Part shown: in pieces, positions 41,018-49,166 of the stretch | Numbering within the stretch: position 1 is the first letter of the stretch | Layout: each line of letters starts with the position of its first letter | NCBI RefSeq assembly: GCF_000308815.1 | Contig: NZ_BAFX01000042.1 | Span: forward strand, 1 to 64,000 | Direction: 5' to 3' | Length of the DNA stretch: 64,000 nt | From: Nocardia concava NBRC 100430 | GTDB taxonomy: Bacteria; Actinomycetota; Actinomycetes; Mycobacteriales; Mycobacteriaceae | Translations under genes and position numbers: made by a program | Notes under the pieces: generated by a model | What the model was told of the DNA's origin: nothing | Databases searched by the model: none | What the model saw: the letters and a program-made list of their open reading frames with translations, nothing else

Positions 41018-41029
41018 TCGGCACCTCCT

Positions 41030-41059
41030 TACTCGTCTACGAATATACGTCTACGAGTA
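41030..41059. promoter_or_regulatory. PadR operator candidate
   Basis: TACTCGT (41030-41036) and ACGAGTA (41053-41059) form a perfect inverted repeat with a 16-nt gap. Within it CGTCTACGA occurs as a direct repeat at 41034 and 41048. It sits 13 nt before the padR start and between the two divergent genes, as an autoregulatory site would. Confidence 0.6.
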
Positions 41060-41139
41060 TTCGGCCACAAGTACTCAGTCGGAATCGATATAACCCACCG
41101 TCATTGACGGTTTTCGCCACGGGCCGCACACTCGGAGGG

Positions 41140-42654
41140 GTGGCGGATGCCGGGGTGGAGGTACTGATCGTCGGGGGCGGTCCGGTCGGACTCACCGCCC
41201 GCGCGCTGCTGAACCGCTGGGGTGTGCGGACCTTGCTGGTGGAGCGTCACCGTGAGCTGTCGCCCTTCCCGAGGTCGCGGCTGGTCAATGTGCGGTCGAT
41301 GGAGATATTCCGGCAGCTGGGCCTGGCCGGGACGATCCGGAGCCGGGCCTTCGGGCCCGAGTTCGGCCGGGTGCGATTCCGGGAGACGCTGGGCGACAGC
41401 GACTTCGGCGCCGAGGCGCTGGTCGGCGTCGCCGCGCCGATACCGGAGAGCCCCGAGACCGGTGTGGTCACCTCGCAGGATCGGCTGGAACCGACGCTGC
41501 TGGCCGCCGCGGACACGCCGGTGCGGTTCGACGTCGAACTCGTGGATCTGGTCGAGGATTCCGAGGATGTGGTGGCGATGCTCGCCGGCCGCGTCGACGG
41601 TGCCCGCGAACAGGTCCGCGCCCGCTATGTGATCGCCGCCGACGGGGCCAATTCCACCGTTCGGCACCTGCTCGGGATCGGCACCACCGGTCCCGGCGCG
41701 ATCGGGAACACCACCACCGTGGTCTTCGATGCCGATCTCGGCCGGTGGTGCGCCGATCAGCCCGCCGGGGTCTACTTCACCGCACACGGGTCGTTCACGC
41801 CGCTGTACCCAGAGGGCGGCTGGGCCTGGTTCGGCCCGGCGCCGCGCGGCACCGACTTCGACTGGGCCGCCCTCGTCGCGCAGGCCTTCGGTCCGGGCAT
41901 CGATATCCCGGTGGAGGTGCTGCGGGTTCAGCATTGGGTAATGAATGCCTTTGTCGCCGAACGGTTTCGCCACGGCCGGGTGCTGCTGGCCGGTGATGCC
42001 GCACACGCGGTCCCGATCCTCGGCGGTCTCGGCATGAACGTCGGCGTCGCCGATGTGCACAACCTGTGCTGGAAGTTGGCCGGTGTGCTGCGCGGCTGGG
42101 CGATGCCGGAGCTGCTGGAAACCTATGCGACGGAACGGCTTCCGGTGGCCCATCGCACGCTGCGGCAAGCGGTGGCCAATGCCGAGCGGGTCCGCCACGC
42201 CCAGGCCGCGCGCCGGGCGCACCGGGAATCCGGCGAGACGGCGGATTCGGATGTCGAATTGCCCTGGACCGACAGGTATTTCGATCAGATCGGGCTGGTG
42301 CTGGGTGTCGCCTACGACTCCGCGGCGGTGCGGCCGGACGGCAGCCCGCCGCCGCCCGAGAGCGCTACCGCATACCTCCCCAGCGGGCGGCCCGGCACAC
42401 GCCTGCCGCATGCCTGGTTGGGGCCGGGCCGCTCCGGACTCGATGCGGTCGGCGAGTGGTTCACGATTCTCGCCCCGGACCCCGCCGACTGGGAAAAGCG
42501 GGTCACCACAACGCTTCCGGTCCACTTCGAGCACTTGCCCGACGACTACGCGGACCTGTGCGGTGTCGGCCCGAGCGGGGCACTGCTGGTCCGGCCGGAC
42601 GGCCACATCGGCGCGCGCTGGCCCGACGCGCCCGGGGGATCGGTGAATCTCTAA
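41140..42654 (+). CDS. FAD-dependent aromatic/polyketide hydroxylase
   Basis: 504 residues from GTG 41140 (GTG 41155 and TTG 41104 also possible). FAD motif E-V-L-I-V-G-G-G-P-V-G-L-T-A-R, D-G motif Y-V-I-A-A-D-G-A-N-S-T-V, and L-L-A-G-D-A-A-H-A-V-P-I-L-G-G-L-G-M-N. The C-terminal thioredoxin-like domain typical of PheA/TfdB and rifampicin monooxygenases is short but recognisable (L-L-V-R-P-D-G-H-I-G-A-R-W at the end). Could hydroxylate an aromatic drug or metabolite. Divergent from PadR. Its stop overlaps that of the convergent XRE gene by 4 nt. Confidence 0.87.
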   Translation: MADAGVEVLIVGGGPVGLTARALLNRWGVRTLLVERHRELSPFPRSRLVNVRSMEIFRQLGLAGTIRSRAFGPEFGRVRFRETLGDSDFGAEALVGVAAPIPESPETGVVTSQDRLEPTLLAAADTPVRFDVELVDLVEDSEDVVAMLAGRVDGAREQVRARYVIAADGANSTVRHLLGIGTTGPGAIGNTTTVVFDADLGRWCADQPAGVYFTAHGSFTPLYPEGGWAWFGPAPRGTDFDWAALVAQAFGPGIDIPVEVLRVQHWVMNAFVAERFRHGRVLLAGDAAHAVPILGGLGMNVGVADVHNLCWKLAGVLRGWAMPELLETYATERLPVAHRTLRQAVANAERVRHAQAARRAHRESGETADSDVELPWTDRYFDQIGLVLGVAYDSAAVRPDGSPPPPESATAYLPSGRPGTRLPHAWLGPGRSGLDAVGEWFTILAPDPADWEKRVTTTLPVHFEHLPDDYADLCGVGPSGALLVRPDGHIGARWPDAPGGSVNL

Positions 42655-43442
42655 GCGGGCGCGAATCTTCCGCGCAGGTAGTCCGCCGTGGCCTGGTCCG
42701 CGGGCAGGAACGCCTCCAGGTGCAGCTCCGAGAGCGTGATGTCGGTGGCGGTGGCGAACGAGGTGATGGTGGTGATCAGCCGCAGCTCGCCCGCCTCCGA
42801 GGTCAAGCGCAGCGGCACCGCGAAGCCGAGGTGGCCCGGACCCGGATCCACCGGCGGCAGATAGCTTTCCAGCTCGGCGATGAGCGCGTCGAGCGCGGGA
42901 TCCGGGCTGCGCCCGGCCCGATTACGCAGGCTGTCGGTGACATGGCGGCCCCACTCCGGCAGGTTCAGCACCCGCCGTGCCAGCCCGTCCGGATGCAGGG
43001 CCAGCCGCAGCACATTGAGCGGCGCCTCCAGCAGTTCCGGCGCGCACCCCTCGGTCAGCAGCGCGAAGCCGGGATTGGCGGCCACCAGCACCCCGAACGG
43101 CCGGGTCACCACCGCCGGGTAGGGGAGATGCCCCTGCAGGATGGTGTCCAGCGCGAACCGCACCGCACCCAATTCCGGTGCGTCCAGCGAGGATTCGGGA
43201 AAGATCGGCGCGTACCCGGCCGCCAGCAGCAGGCCGTTGCGCTCGCGCAGTGACAGCCCCAGCACCTCGGCCAAGCGCACCACCATGGTCCGCCCCGGAT
43301 GCGAACGCCCCTGCTCCAGGAAGCTCAGATACCGCTGGCTGGTCTCGGCGGCAATGGCCAGATCGAGCTGGCTCAACCGCCGCCGCGTACGCCACTCGCG
43401 CAGTTGCTGGGCGAACGGGTTGGTCGTCGTCGCCACCGCCAT
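42651..43442 (-). CDS. XRE-family regulator with MmyB-like ligand domain
   Basis: 263 residues from ATG 43442 (ATG 43451 would be too close to its ribosome-binding site GGAGG). N-terminal helix-turn-helix R-R-L-S-Q-L-D-L-A-I-A-A-E-T-S-Q-R-Y-L-S-F-L-E-Q-G near residues 25-48. The rest matches the MmyB-like domain seen in actinobacterial regulators that bind fatty-acid-like ligands (P-Y-P-A-V-V-T, V-L-V-A-A-N-P-G-F). Divergent from the MDR alcohol dehydrogenase-like gene at 43645, its likely target. Confidence 0.85.
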   Translation of the reverse strand: MAVATTTNPFAQQLREWRTRRRLSQLDLAIAAETSQRYLSFLEQGRSHPGRTMVVRLAEVLGLSLRERNGLLLAAGYAPIFPESSLDAPELGAVRFALDTILQGHLPYPAVVTRPFGVLVAANPGFALLTEGCAPELLEAPLNVLRLALHPDGLARRVLNLPEWGRHVTDSLRNRAGRSPDPALDALIAELESYLPPVDPGPGHLGFAVPLRLTSEAGELRLITTITSFATATDITLSELHLEAFLPADQATADYLRGRFAPA

Positions 43443-43507
43443 GATCGTCATGCCTCCACTCTGTGCCCGCGAGGGCCGCGCCGCGATTCCCCGGAGGGTA
43501 TGAGAGA

Positions 43508-43557
43508 TTCCAACTCTCGTAACTCTCAGGGGGCTACGCCCCCCGAACCCCCCTCAA
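43508..43557. repeat. GGGG hairpin element, second copy
   Basis: AACTCTCAGGGGG-CTACG-CCCCC then GAACCCCCCTCAA. It resembles the segment at 20021-20063 (ACTCTC twice, AGGGG/CCCCT stem, ACCCCTTCAA). Lies between divergent genes, so it is not a simple terminator here. Confidence 0.45.
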
Positions 43558-43644
43558 TGATTCCCTACAGGGAATCGCGGGTGCGCATCGTCTCGAGCAG
43601 ACTCGGTTCTCGACAACGAGATTCGAACAGTTTCGGAGAGAACC

Positions 43645-44667
43645 ATGAACGGCATTGCCTACCACCTGGAACCGCGGCGCGGACTCGACGGCCTGACCAC
43701 CCGTGAGCAGCGGATGCCGGAACCCGGACCGCACCAGGTCGTGGTGAAGGTGCGGGCGACCGCGCTCAACCGCCGCGACATCATGCTGATGGACGGCAAC
43801 TACGTGCTGCCCGCCACGCCCGGCGTCGTGCCGCTGGTCGACGGCGTCGGCGAGGTCATCGCGATGGGCGACGGTGTGACCCGCGCGGCCCTCGGCGACC
43901 GCGTGGCCGGGACCTACTTCCTGGCCTGGAACGACGGCCCGCAGCTGCAGGCGCAATCCGCGCAGCAGTACGGCGCGAACCACGACGGCTGGCTCGCCAC
44001 GTACGTGCTGCTGGAGGAGGACTCGGTGGTGCACGTGCCCGCGTTCCTCACCGATGCGGAGGCCGCGTCGCTGACCTGCGCGAGCCTGGTGGCCTGGGCC
44101 GCGCTCACCAAGCCGGTGCCCGCCGGACCGGGGGAGACCGTGCTGACCACCGGCACCGGGACGGTGGCGCTGGCCGCGGTGCAGCACGCCAAAATGCTGG
44201 GCGCCCGGGTCCTTTCGATCACCTCCTCGGCCGCGAAGGCCGAGCGGCTGCGCAAGCTGGGCGCCGACGAGGTGATCGACCGCACCGAGGTGCCGGACTG
44301 GGAGCGCGCGGTGCTCGACCTCACCGGCGGCGAGGGCGTCCAGCATGTGGTGGAGGCGGTCGGCATGCCGACCCTGCCGAAATCCGTTGCCGCGTCGGCC
44401 TACAACGCCCAGGTGACCTTGATCGGGGCCTTCGCTCCGGCGCCGGGGCAGCCCCAGCCGCCGAGCCTGTTCGGCGGCAAGTTCGTGTCGATCCGCCGTA
44501 TCGCGGTCGGGAGCCGGGCCGATTTCGAGGCCATGAACTCCATGCTGGACGAGCACCGGATGCGGCCCGTGATCGATCGCGTATACCCGTTCGAGCAGGC
44601 GGTCGAGGCGTACCGGTACTTCATGCAGGGCGACCCGTTCGGCAAGGTTGTGATCACCCTGCCGTGA
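43645..44667 (+). CDS. MDR-family zinc-type alcohol dehydrogenase-like oxidoreductase
   Basis: 340 residues. GroES-like N-domain (V-V-V-K-V-R-A-T-A-L-N-R-R-D, G-V-V-P-L-V-D-G-V-G-E-V), then a Rossmann domain with T-G-T-G-T-V-A-L-A-A-V-Q-H-A. The structural-zinc cysteines of classical ADH are absent and no catalytic Cys is present at the usual position, so it may be a zinc-free quinone-reductase-like member. NAD(P) dependent. Beside the XRE regulator, probably under its control. Confidence 0.86.
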   Translation: MNGIAYHLEPRRGLDGLTTREQRMPEPGPHQVVVKVRATALNRRDIMLMDGNYVLPATPGVVPLVDGVGEVIAMGDGVTRAALGDRVAGTYFLAWNDGPQLQAQSAQQYGANHDGWLATYVLLEEDSVVHVPAFLTDAEAASLTCASLVAWAALTKPVPAGPGETVLTTGTGTVALAAVQHAKMLGARVLSITSSAAKAERLRKLGADEVIDRTEVPDWERAVLDLTGGEGVQHVVEAVGMPTLPKSVAASAYNAQVTLIGAFAPAPGQPQPPSLFGGKFVSIRRIAVGSRADFEAMNSMLDEHRMRPVIDRVYPFEQAVEAYRYFMQGDPFGKVVITLP

Positions 44668-44839
44668 TCGCGTCAACGCGACTCGGCAACTTATTGGCAA
44701 TCGATTCGAATAGATATCCACCTGGAACTATTTCCTTACCGTGTAGCCGGTTCGACCGCCTGGCAACCCTGTGTACGGTCGGTGAAGGAGAGTCTTTTCG
44801 GATCGGCGGGCGAGTACTTCGACTCGAAGGAGTTCCCGG

Positions 44840-45337
44840 GTGGCGGTGGGTGCGGTTCGTGAGAAACCCGAAGTGGCGCGGGAACAGCCCGCCACCCCGT
44901 CCGCCGACGGCACCCCCGGCCTGGCCGCGCCGGGGGAGATGTCGCCCAAGGTGCTCGTCGGACTCGTCGTTCTCTCGGCGGGCGTGGTGTTCGCCCTGAT
45001 CGGCGGCACCCTGCGCGCCGGATTGGTCAACCCGGGCGGTGGGGACGAGCCCGGCAAACCGTCCTCGAGCACCACCCAGCCCGTCAATGCCAAGCCCCCG
45101 GCGCCCACCCCCGCGCCGCCGCCCGCACCGGCCGCCCCGGTGCAGATGCCCGCCCCCGCACCGGAGACCCAGCAGTACGTTGCGCCCGCGCCCGCGCCCG
45201 CGCCCGACCCGACCACCGAATCCGCCGCGGCCCCGCCCCCGCCGCCCGCGCCCGCCCCGCCGGCGCTGCCCGACATCCTGGCCCCGATCCTGCCGTTCCT
45301 GCTGCCCCCACCCCCGCCTCCGCCGCCCGCCCCCTGA
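44840..45337 (+). CDS. proline-rich single-pass membrane protein
   Basis: 165 residues, GTG start. Cytoplasmic start of about 35 residues, one membrane helix (V-L-V-G-L-V-V-L-S-A-G-V-V-F-A-L-I-G-G), and about 100 residues outside made almost only of Pro and Ala, ending in P-P-P-P-P-A-P. Not recognised. The build suits a wall-spanning stalk. The 33-nt gap to the next gene, of the same build, suggests an operon. The gap upstream (44668-44839) shows nothing definite. Confidence 0.65.
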   Translation: MAVGAVREKPEVAREQPATPSADGTPGLAAPGEMSPKVLVGLVVLSAGVVFALIGGTLRAGLVNPGGGDEPGKPSSSTTQPVNAKPPAPTPAPPPAPAAPVQMPAPAPETQQYVAPAPAPAPDPTTESAAAPPPPPAPAPPALPDILAPILPFLLPPPPPPPPAP

Positions 45338-45369
45338 CGCCGCGGCCCGGAATCCGAAGGAGGACCGCC

Positions 45370-45786
45370 ATGCTCGGCACCGTCGACGAGATCCGGCGCG
45401 ACGCGGACGATATCGATCCCCGCCGCCTGGGCCTGGTGGTCCTGGTCGCGGCCCTGATGGCCGCCGGGGTGGGAGCGGGCATGTGGCTCACCGGCTCCGG
45501 CGATCGCCCGATCGCCGACACCTCGATCGTCAATGTGGTCCGCCCGCGCCACGACAGCCCGGCGCCCGCGCGGCGGCCACCCGAGATCGCACCGGCCGTG
45601 CAGGTGCCCGCCACGCCGAATCCGGCCCCGGCCGAAGCGAATCCGGCCCCACCGCCGCCGGTCGCGCCCGTGGCGCCGCATCCGGTGGAGATCCCGGTCG
45701 TGATCGGCCCGGACACTTCGGGTCCCGTCGACGCGTCGCCGGATGTGCCCGCGCCGCCCGATGATTCGGCTCCGGTCCCGAACTAG
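45370..45786 (+). CDS. proline-rich single-pass membrane protein
   Basis: 138 residues. Short charged start (D-E-I-R-R-D-A-D-D-I-D-P-R-R), membrane helix (L-V-V-L-V-A-A-L-M-A-A-G-V-G-A-G-M-W-L), then a Pro/Ala/Val-rich tail. Same plan as its neighbour upstream but not clearly similar in sequence. Function unknown. Its stop codon overlaps that of the convergent VIT gene by 4 nt. Confidence 0.6.
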   Translation: MLGTVDEIRRDADDIDPRRLGLVVLVAALMAAGVGAGMWLTGSGDRPIADTSIVNVVRPRHDSPAPARRPPEIAPAVQVPATPNPAPAEANPAPPPPVAPVAPHPVEIPVVIGPDTSGPVDASPDVPAPPDDSAPVPN

Positions 45787-46520
45787 ATTCCGGAAATGCC
45801 CGCGAGCTGACCGATTCCGTAGGTGACGGCCATGGCCAGCGCGCCGCCGATGACGACCCGCAGCACCGCGCGGCGCGGATTGCTGCCGCCCAGACGCGCA
45901 CTCACCGAACCGGTGATGGCCAGCGCCACCAGCACGGCGGCGAAACAGACGGGGATGCGCCACTGCACCGGCGGCAGCAGGATGGCCAGGATCGGCAGGA
46001 TCGCGCCCAGGGTGAACGACACGGCCGAGGACAGCGCCGCATGCCACGGATTGGTGAGATCGTGTGGGTCCAAACCCAATTCGGCCTCGGCGTGGGCGGC
46101 GAAGGCGTCGTGCTCGGTGAGTTCCTTGGCCACCTGCCGGGCGGTCTCGGCGCTCAGGCCCTTGGCCTCGTAGATCTGGGTGAGTTCGGCCAGTTCGTAT
46201 TCCGGCTCGTCGGCCAGCTCCTGCCGCTCCTTGGACAGCAGCGCGCGCTCGGTGTCGCGCTGGGTGCTGACCGAGACGTATTCGCCGACGGCCATCGAGA
46301 TGGCGCCCGCGGCCAGGCCCGCGATGCCCGCGGTGAGGATGGCGCTGGTGTCGGTGGAGGCGGCGGCGACGCCGACCACCAGACCGGCGGTGGAGACGAT
46401 GCCGTCGTTCGCGCCGAGCACGCCCGCGCGCAGCCAGTTGAGCTTGGACGCGAGGCTGGCGTCGTGTGGCTCGTGCGGGTGCGTCGCGCCGGTCGCGTCG
46501 GGTCCGGAGGTGTCGTCCAC
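45783..46520 (-). CDS. VIT-family Fe/Mn transporter
   Basis: 245 residues. VIT1/CCC1 type: L-R-A-G-V-L-G-A-N-D-G-I-V-S-T-A-G-L near residue 31 and five membrane helices with a cytoplasmic charged loop (E-R-Q-E-L-A-D-E-P-E-Y-E) that carries the metal-binding glutamates of the plant vacuolar iron transporter. Exports or stores Fe2+/Mn2+. No ferritin gene is nearby. Overlaps the end of the convergent proline-rich gene. Confidence 0.9.
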   Translation of the reverse strand: MDDTSGPDATGATHPHEPHDASLASKLNWLRAGVLGANDGIVSTAGLVVGVAAASTDTSAILTAGIAGLAAGAISMAVGEYVSVSTQRDTERALLSKERQELADEPEYELAELTQIYEAKGLSAETARQVAKELTEHDAFAAHAEAELGLDPHDLTNPWHAALSSAVSFTLGAILPILAILLPPVQWRIPVCFAAVLVALAITGSVSARLGGSNPRRAVLRVVIGGALAMAVTYGIGQLAGISGI

Positions 46521-46617
46521 GTGGGCAGCCTAATTCACCGGCGGGCGGTCATGCGGTAACGCGATCGGGGGAGGGATCGCTCCCATTTGCGGGGTATGCG
46601 GACGGTTTGCTGGAACG

Positions 46618-47715
46618 ATGGTGATCATGGTGCGTTTCTGCAGTCGGTACTGGGCGGTCATCCTCCCGCTGGTGGCAGCCGTGGTGCTGGCCGCCTCGTG
46701 GGGCCGGGAGCTGAACCCGGTCGTGGCGGTGCTGGTCGGGGTCTGGCTGATCGGCGCGACGCTCTCGGCGGTCTATCACGCGGAGACGGTGGCGCATCGG
46801 GTCGGCGAGCCGTTCGGGTCGCTCATCCTCGCGGTGGCGGTGACCATCATCGAGGTCGGGCTGATCGTGACGCTCATGGTGTCGAGCGGGGAGAAGGCCG
46901 CCTCGCTCGCGCGCGATACCGTCTTCGCCGCCGTAATGATCACCTGCAACGGCATTTTCGGCCTGTCGCTCCTGGTGGGCGCGCTGCGCCGAAGGGTGGC
47001 CGTCTTCAATGCGGAGGGCACCGGCGCGGCGCTGGCCACGGTCGCGACGCTGGCCACGCTGAGTCTCGTGCTGCCGACCTTCACCACCAGTGAGCCCGGC
47101 CCGGTCTTCTCCGCCTCGCAGTTGATCTTCGCGGCGGTGGCCTCGCTGGTGCTCTACGGCGTCTTCGTGATGGTGCAGACGGTCCGGCATCCGGACGACT
47201 TCCTGCCCGTCGAGGGTGTCGCGATCGACGCGGATGACGAGCACGAGGACCCGCCCACCAAGCGGCAGGCTCTGCTGAGTCTGGGTTTGCTGCTGGTTGC
47301 CTTGATCGGTGTGGTCGGCCTGGCGAAGGTGGTCTCGCCCAATATCGAAGCCGGTATCGCCGCGGCCGGTCTGCCGCAGTCCGCGGTCGGCGTGGTCATC
47401 GCGCTGCTGGTGCTGCTGCCCGAGACCATCGCGGCCGTGCGCGCCGCGCGCCGCGAGCGCATGCAGATCTCGCTGAATCTCGCGCTGGGTTCGGCCATGG
47501 CCAGCATCGGCCTGACCATTCCGGCCATCGCGCTGGCCTCGATCTGGATCGAGGGCCCGCTCATGCTCGGCCTGGGCGCGACCCAGATGGTGCTGCTGGC
47601 GCTGACGGTGGTGGTCGGCGCGTTGACCGTGGTGCCGGGTCGCGCGACTCTGCTCCAGGGCTGTGTGCACCTGGTGTTGTTCTCCGCCTTCGTTTTTCTG
47701 GCGGTCAGCCCGTAA
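46618..47715 (+). CDS. ChaA-type calcium(sodium)/proton antiporter
   Basis: 365 residues (ATG 46618; ATG 46627 also possible). About eleven helices in two inverted CaCA repeats: A-V-A-V-T-I-I-E-V-G-L-I-V and A-L-L-V-L-L-P-E-T-I-A-A-V-R-A each carry the conserved Glu, joined by a D-A-D-D-E-H-E-D acidic loop. Ion specificity (Ca2+, K+ or Na+) is not decided by sequence. Its stop abuts the stop of the convergent gene with no gap. Confidence 0.88.
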   Translation: MVIMVRFCSRYWAVILPLVAAVVLAASWGRELNPVVAVLVGVWLIGATLSAVYHAETVAHRVGEPFGSLILAVAVTIIEVGLIVTLMVSSGEKAASLARDTVFAAVMITCNGIFGLSLLVGALRRRVAVFNAEGTGAALATVATLATLSLVLPTFTTSEPGPVFSASQLIFAAVASLVLYGVFVMVQTVRHPDDFLPVEGVAIDADDEHEDPPTKRQALLSLGLLLVALIGVVGLAKVVSPNIEAGIAAAGLPQSAVGVVIALLVLLPETIAAVRAARRERMQISLNLALGSAMASIGLTIPAIALASIWIEGPLMLGLGATQMVLLALTVVVGALTVVPGRATLLQGCVHLVLFSAFVFLAVSP

Positions 47716-47946
47716 TCAGGAGTTCCAGCCGTAGACCTGGCCGTCACGCATTTCGACCGACGTCGCGGGTTTGGTCGCGTGATGCCGGGATAGCAGGGCC
47801 ATGACCTGAACCCGCCCGCGCGTGGTGACGCCGTCCTCGGTCCAATGCACATAGGGGTGCACGAGTTTCGCGAATTCCGCCCAGTCGCCGGCCTCGATCG
47901 AGTGCAGGACCGCCGACACTGTGTTGTCCACAGCGACAGTGAACAC
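47716..47946 (-). CDS. small NTF2/SnoaL-like protein
   Basis: 76 residues, shorter than the usual 110-140 of this fold, so it may be a truncated domain. V-L-H-S-I-E-A-G-D-W-A-E-F-A-K-L-V-H-P-Y-V-H-W-T-E-D-G is the typical helix-strand opening with a T-T-R-G-R-V-Q-V strand. No catalytic assignment. Placed head to tail against the antiporter gene. Confidence 0.6.
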   Translation of the reverse strand: MFTVAVDNTVSAVLHSIEAGDWAEFAKLVHPYVHWTEDGVTTRGRVQVMALLSRHHATKPATSVEMRDGQVYGWNS

Positions 47947-48329
47947 GCCGCGTCCGGGTTACGTGTGGGTTCGATGGGAATCAGGGGTTGCTGCTAGATC
48001 ACTCAATTCTGGTTTAGGTATGGCTCTCGGTCTCGAAAAGGTCTCAGAGAGGGTTCGCGCGATAGGTGCTGGAGATCACAAGCATGACCGATCTGCTCTG
48101 ATAACACGTTCTAGAACCGCAGGTCGCATGCATGTCCGCCCCGTTGACCGGGCGTGACAGATTGCGTACTCGTCGGTAGCTTGATGGTCTCGATCACATC
48201 ACAAAGCGATTTGTTGTAACTCGCCGTAACCATTAGCTTTGATGGCAGGCAGTGTTGCCGATCACGGAGAAGAATTTTGAAGCTCGCCACCCCACGCCGG
48301 TTCCGGCGTCCTGATGAAGTAGTCCCGCG
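47947..48329 (+). promoter_or_regulatory. mce operon leader region
   Basis: 383 nt with no supported gene before the first mce gene. AT-richer than its surroundings from about 48170. It holds ACAAA-GCGA-TTTGT at 48201-48214, a five-pair inverted repeat that could bind a regulator, and the only plausible place for the operon promoter. No mce-type regulator gene lies beside the operon. Confidence 0.5.
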
Positions 48330-49166
48330 ATGACCCGGGCCGTCAAGAGTCGGTCCGCCGCGCGCATCGTCCGCGACAACTTCTCCGGCACCACGGTGGC
48401 GTCGCTGCGCACCTTCGGGCGTGCGGTCGGCATTGCCGAGGAGGCGGTGGTCGGCACCTTCACCGATATCGTGCGCCGCGAATTCCAATGGAAAGAGGCC
48501 ATTCTCCAGGCTTGGCGGCTGATTACCGTCACCGCGATTCCGGCCGTGCTCATCGCGATTCCGTTCGGCGTCATCGTTTCCGTGCAGGTCGGCAACCTGA
48601 TTCACACGCTCGGCGCGGATTCGCTGCTGGGCGCGACCGGCGGCCTGGGCGTCATCAAGCAGGGCGCGCCGCTGGCGACCGGCTTCCTGCTGGGCGGCGC
48701 GGGGGCCGCGGCGCTGGCGGCGGATCTGGGCGCGCGCACCATCCGCGAGGAGATCGACGCGCTGAACACCATGGGCATCAGCCCGATTCACCGCCTGGTG
48801 ATCCCGCGCCTGGTCGCCATGGTCTTCGTCGCGCCGCTGCTGAACGTGCTCATCATCTTCGTGGGCGTGCTCGCGGGCTACGGCGTCGCCATCGGCGGGC
48901 AGGGCGTGACGCCCGGCTCGTACTGGTCCACCTTCGGCTCCTTCACCACCACCGCCGACGTGTGGGTGTCGCTGTTGAAGGCCGTGATCTTCGGCTTCCT
49001 CGTGGTGATCATCGCCTGCCAGCGCGGGCTCGAGGCCAAGGGCGGCCCGCGCGGTGTCGCCGACGCGGTGAACGCGGCGGTGGTGCTGTCGGTGGTGTCC
49101 ATCGTGACCGTGAACCTGGTCGCCACCCAGATCACCGACATGTTCCTGCCGACGAGGCTGGCCTGA
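48330..49166 (+). CDS. yrbEA: Mce permease YrbEA (MlaE family)
   Basis: 278 residues. ABC-type permease that couples Mce lipid import to the MceG ATPase, which is encoded elsewhere. Markers: F-S-G-T-T-V-A-S-L-R-T-F-G near residue 18, E-A-I-L-Q-A-W-R-L-I-T-V-T-A-I-P, and A-L-A-A-D-L-G-A-R-T-I-R-E-E-I-D-A-L (the EExDAL coupling helix). Five to six membrane helices. First gene of the operon; its stop and the yrbEB start share the A of TGATG. Confidence 0.94.
   Translation: MTRAVKSRSAARIVRDNFSGTTVASLRTFGRAVGIAEEAVVGTFTDIVRREFQWKEAILQAWRLITVTAIPAVLIAIPFGVIVSVQVGNLIHTLGADSLLGATGGLGVIKQGAPLATGFLLGGAGAAALAADLGARTIREEIDALNTMGISPIHRLVIPRLVAMVFVAPLLNVLIIFVGVLAGYGVAIGGQGVTPGSYWSTFGSFTTTADVWVSLLKAVIFGFLVVIIACQRGLEAKGGPRGVADAVNAAVVLSVVSIVTVNLVATQITDMFLPTRLA

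Noticed and set aside
44668-44839. A gene in the gap before the first proline-rich protein
   Set aside because: Only short frames with no ribosome-binding site or protein-like composition.
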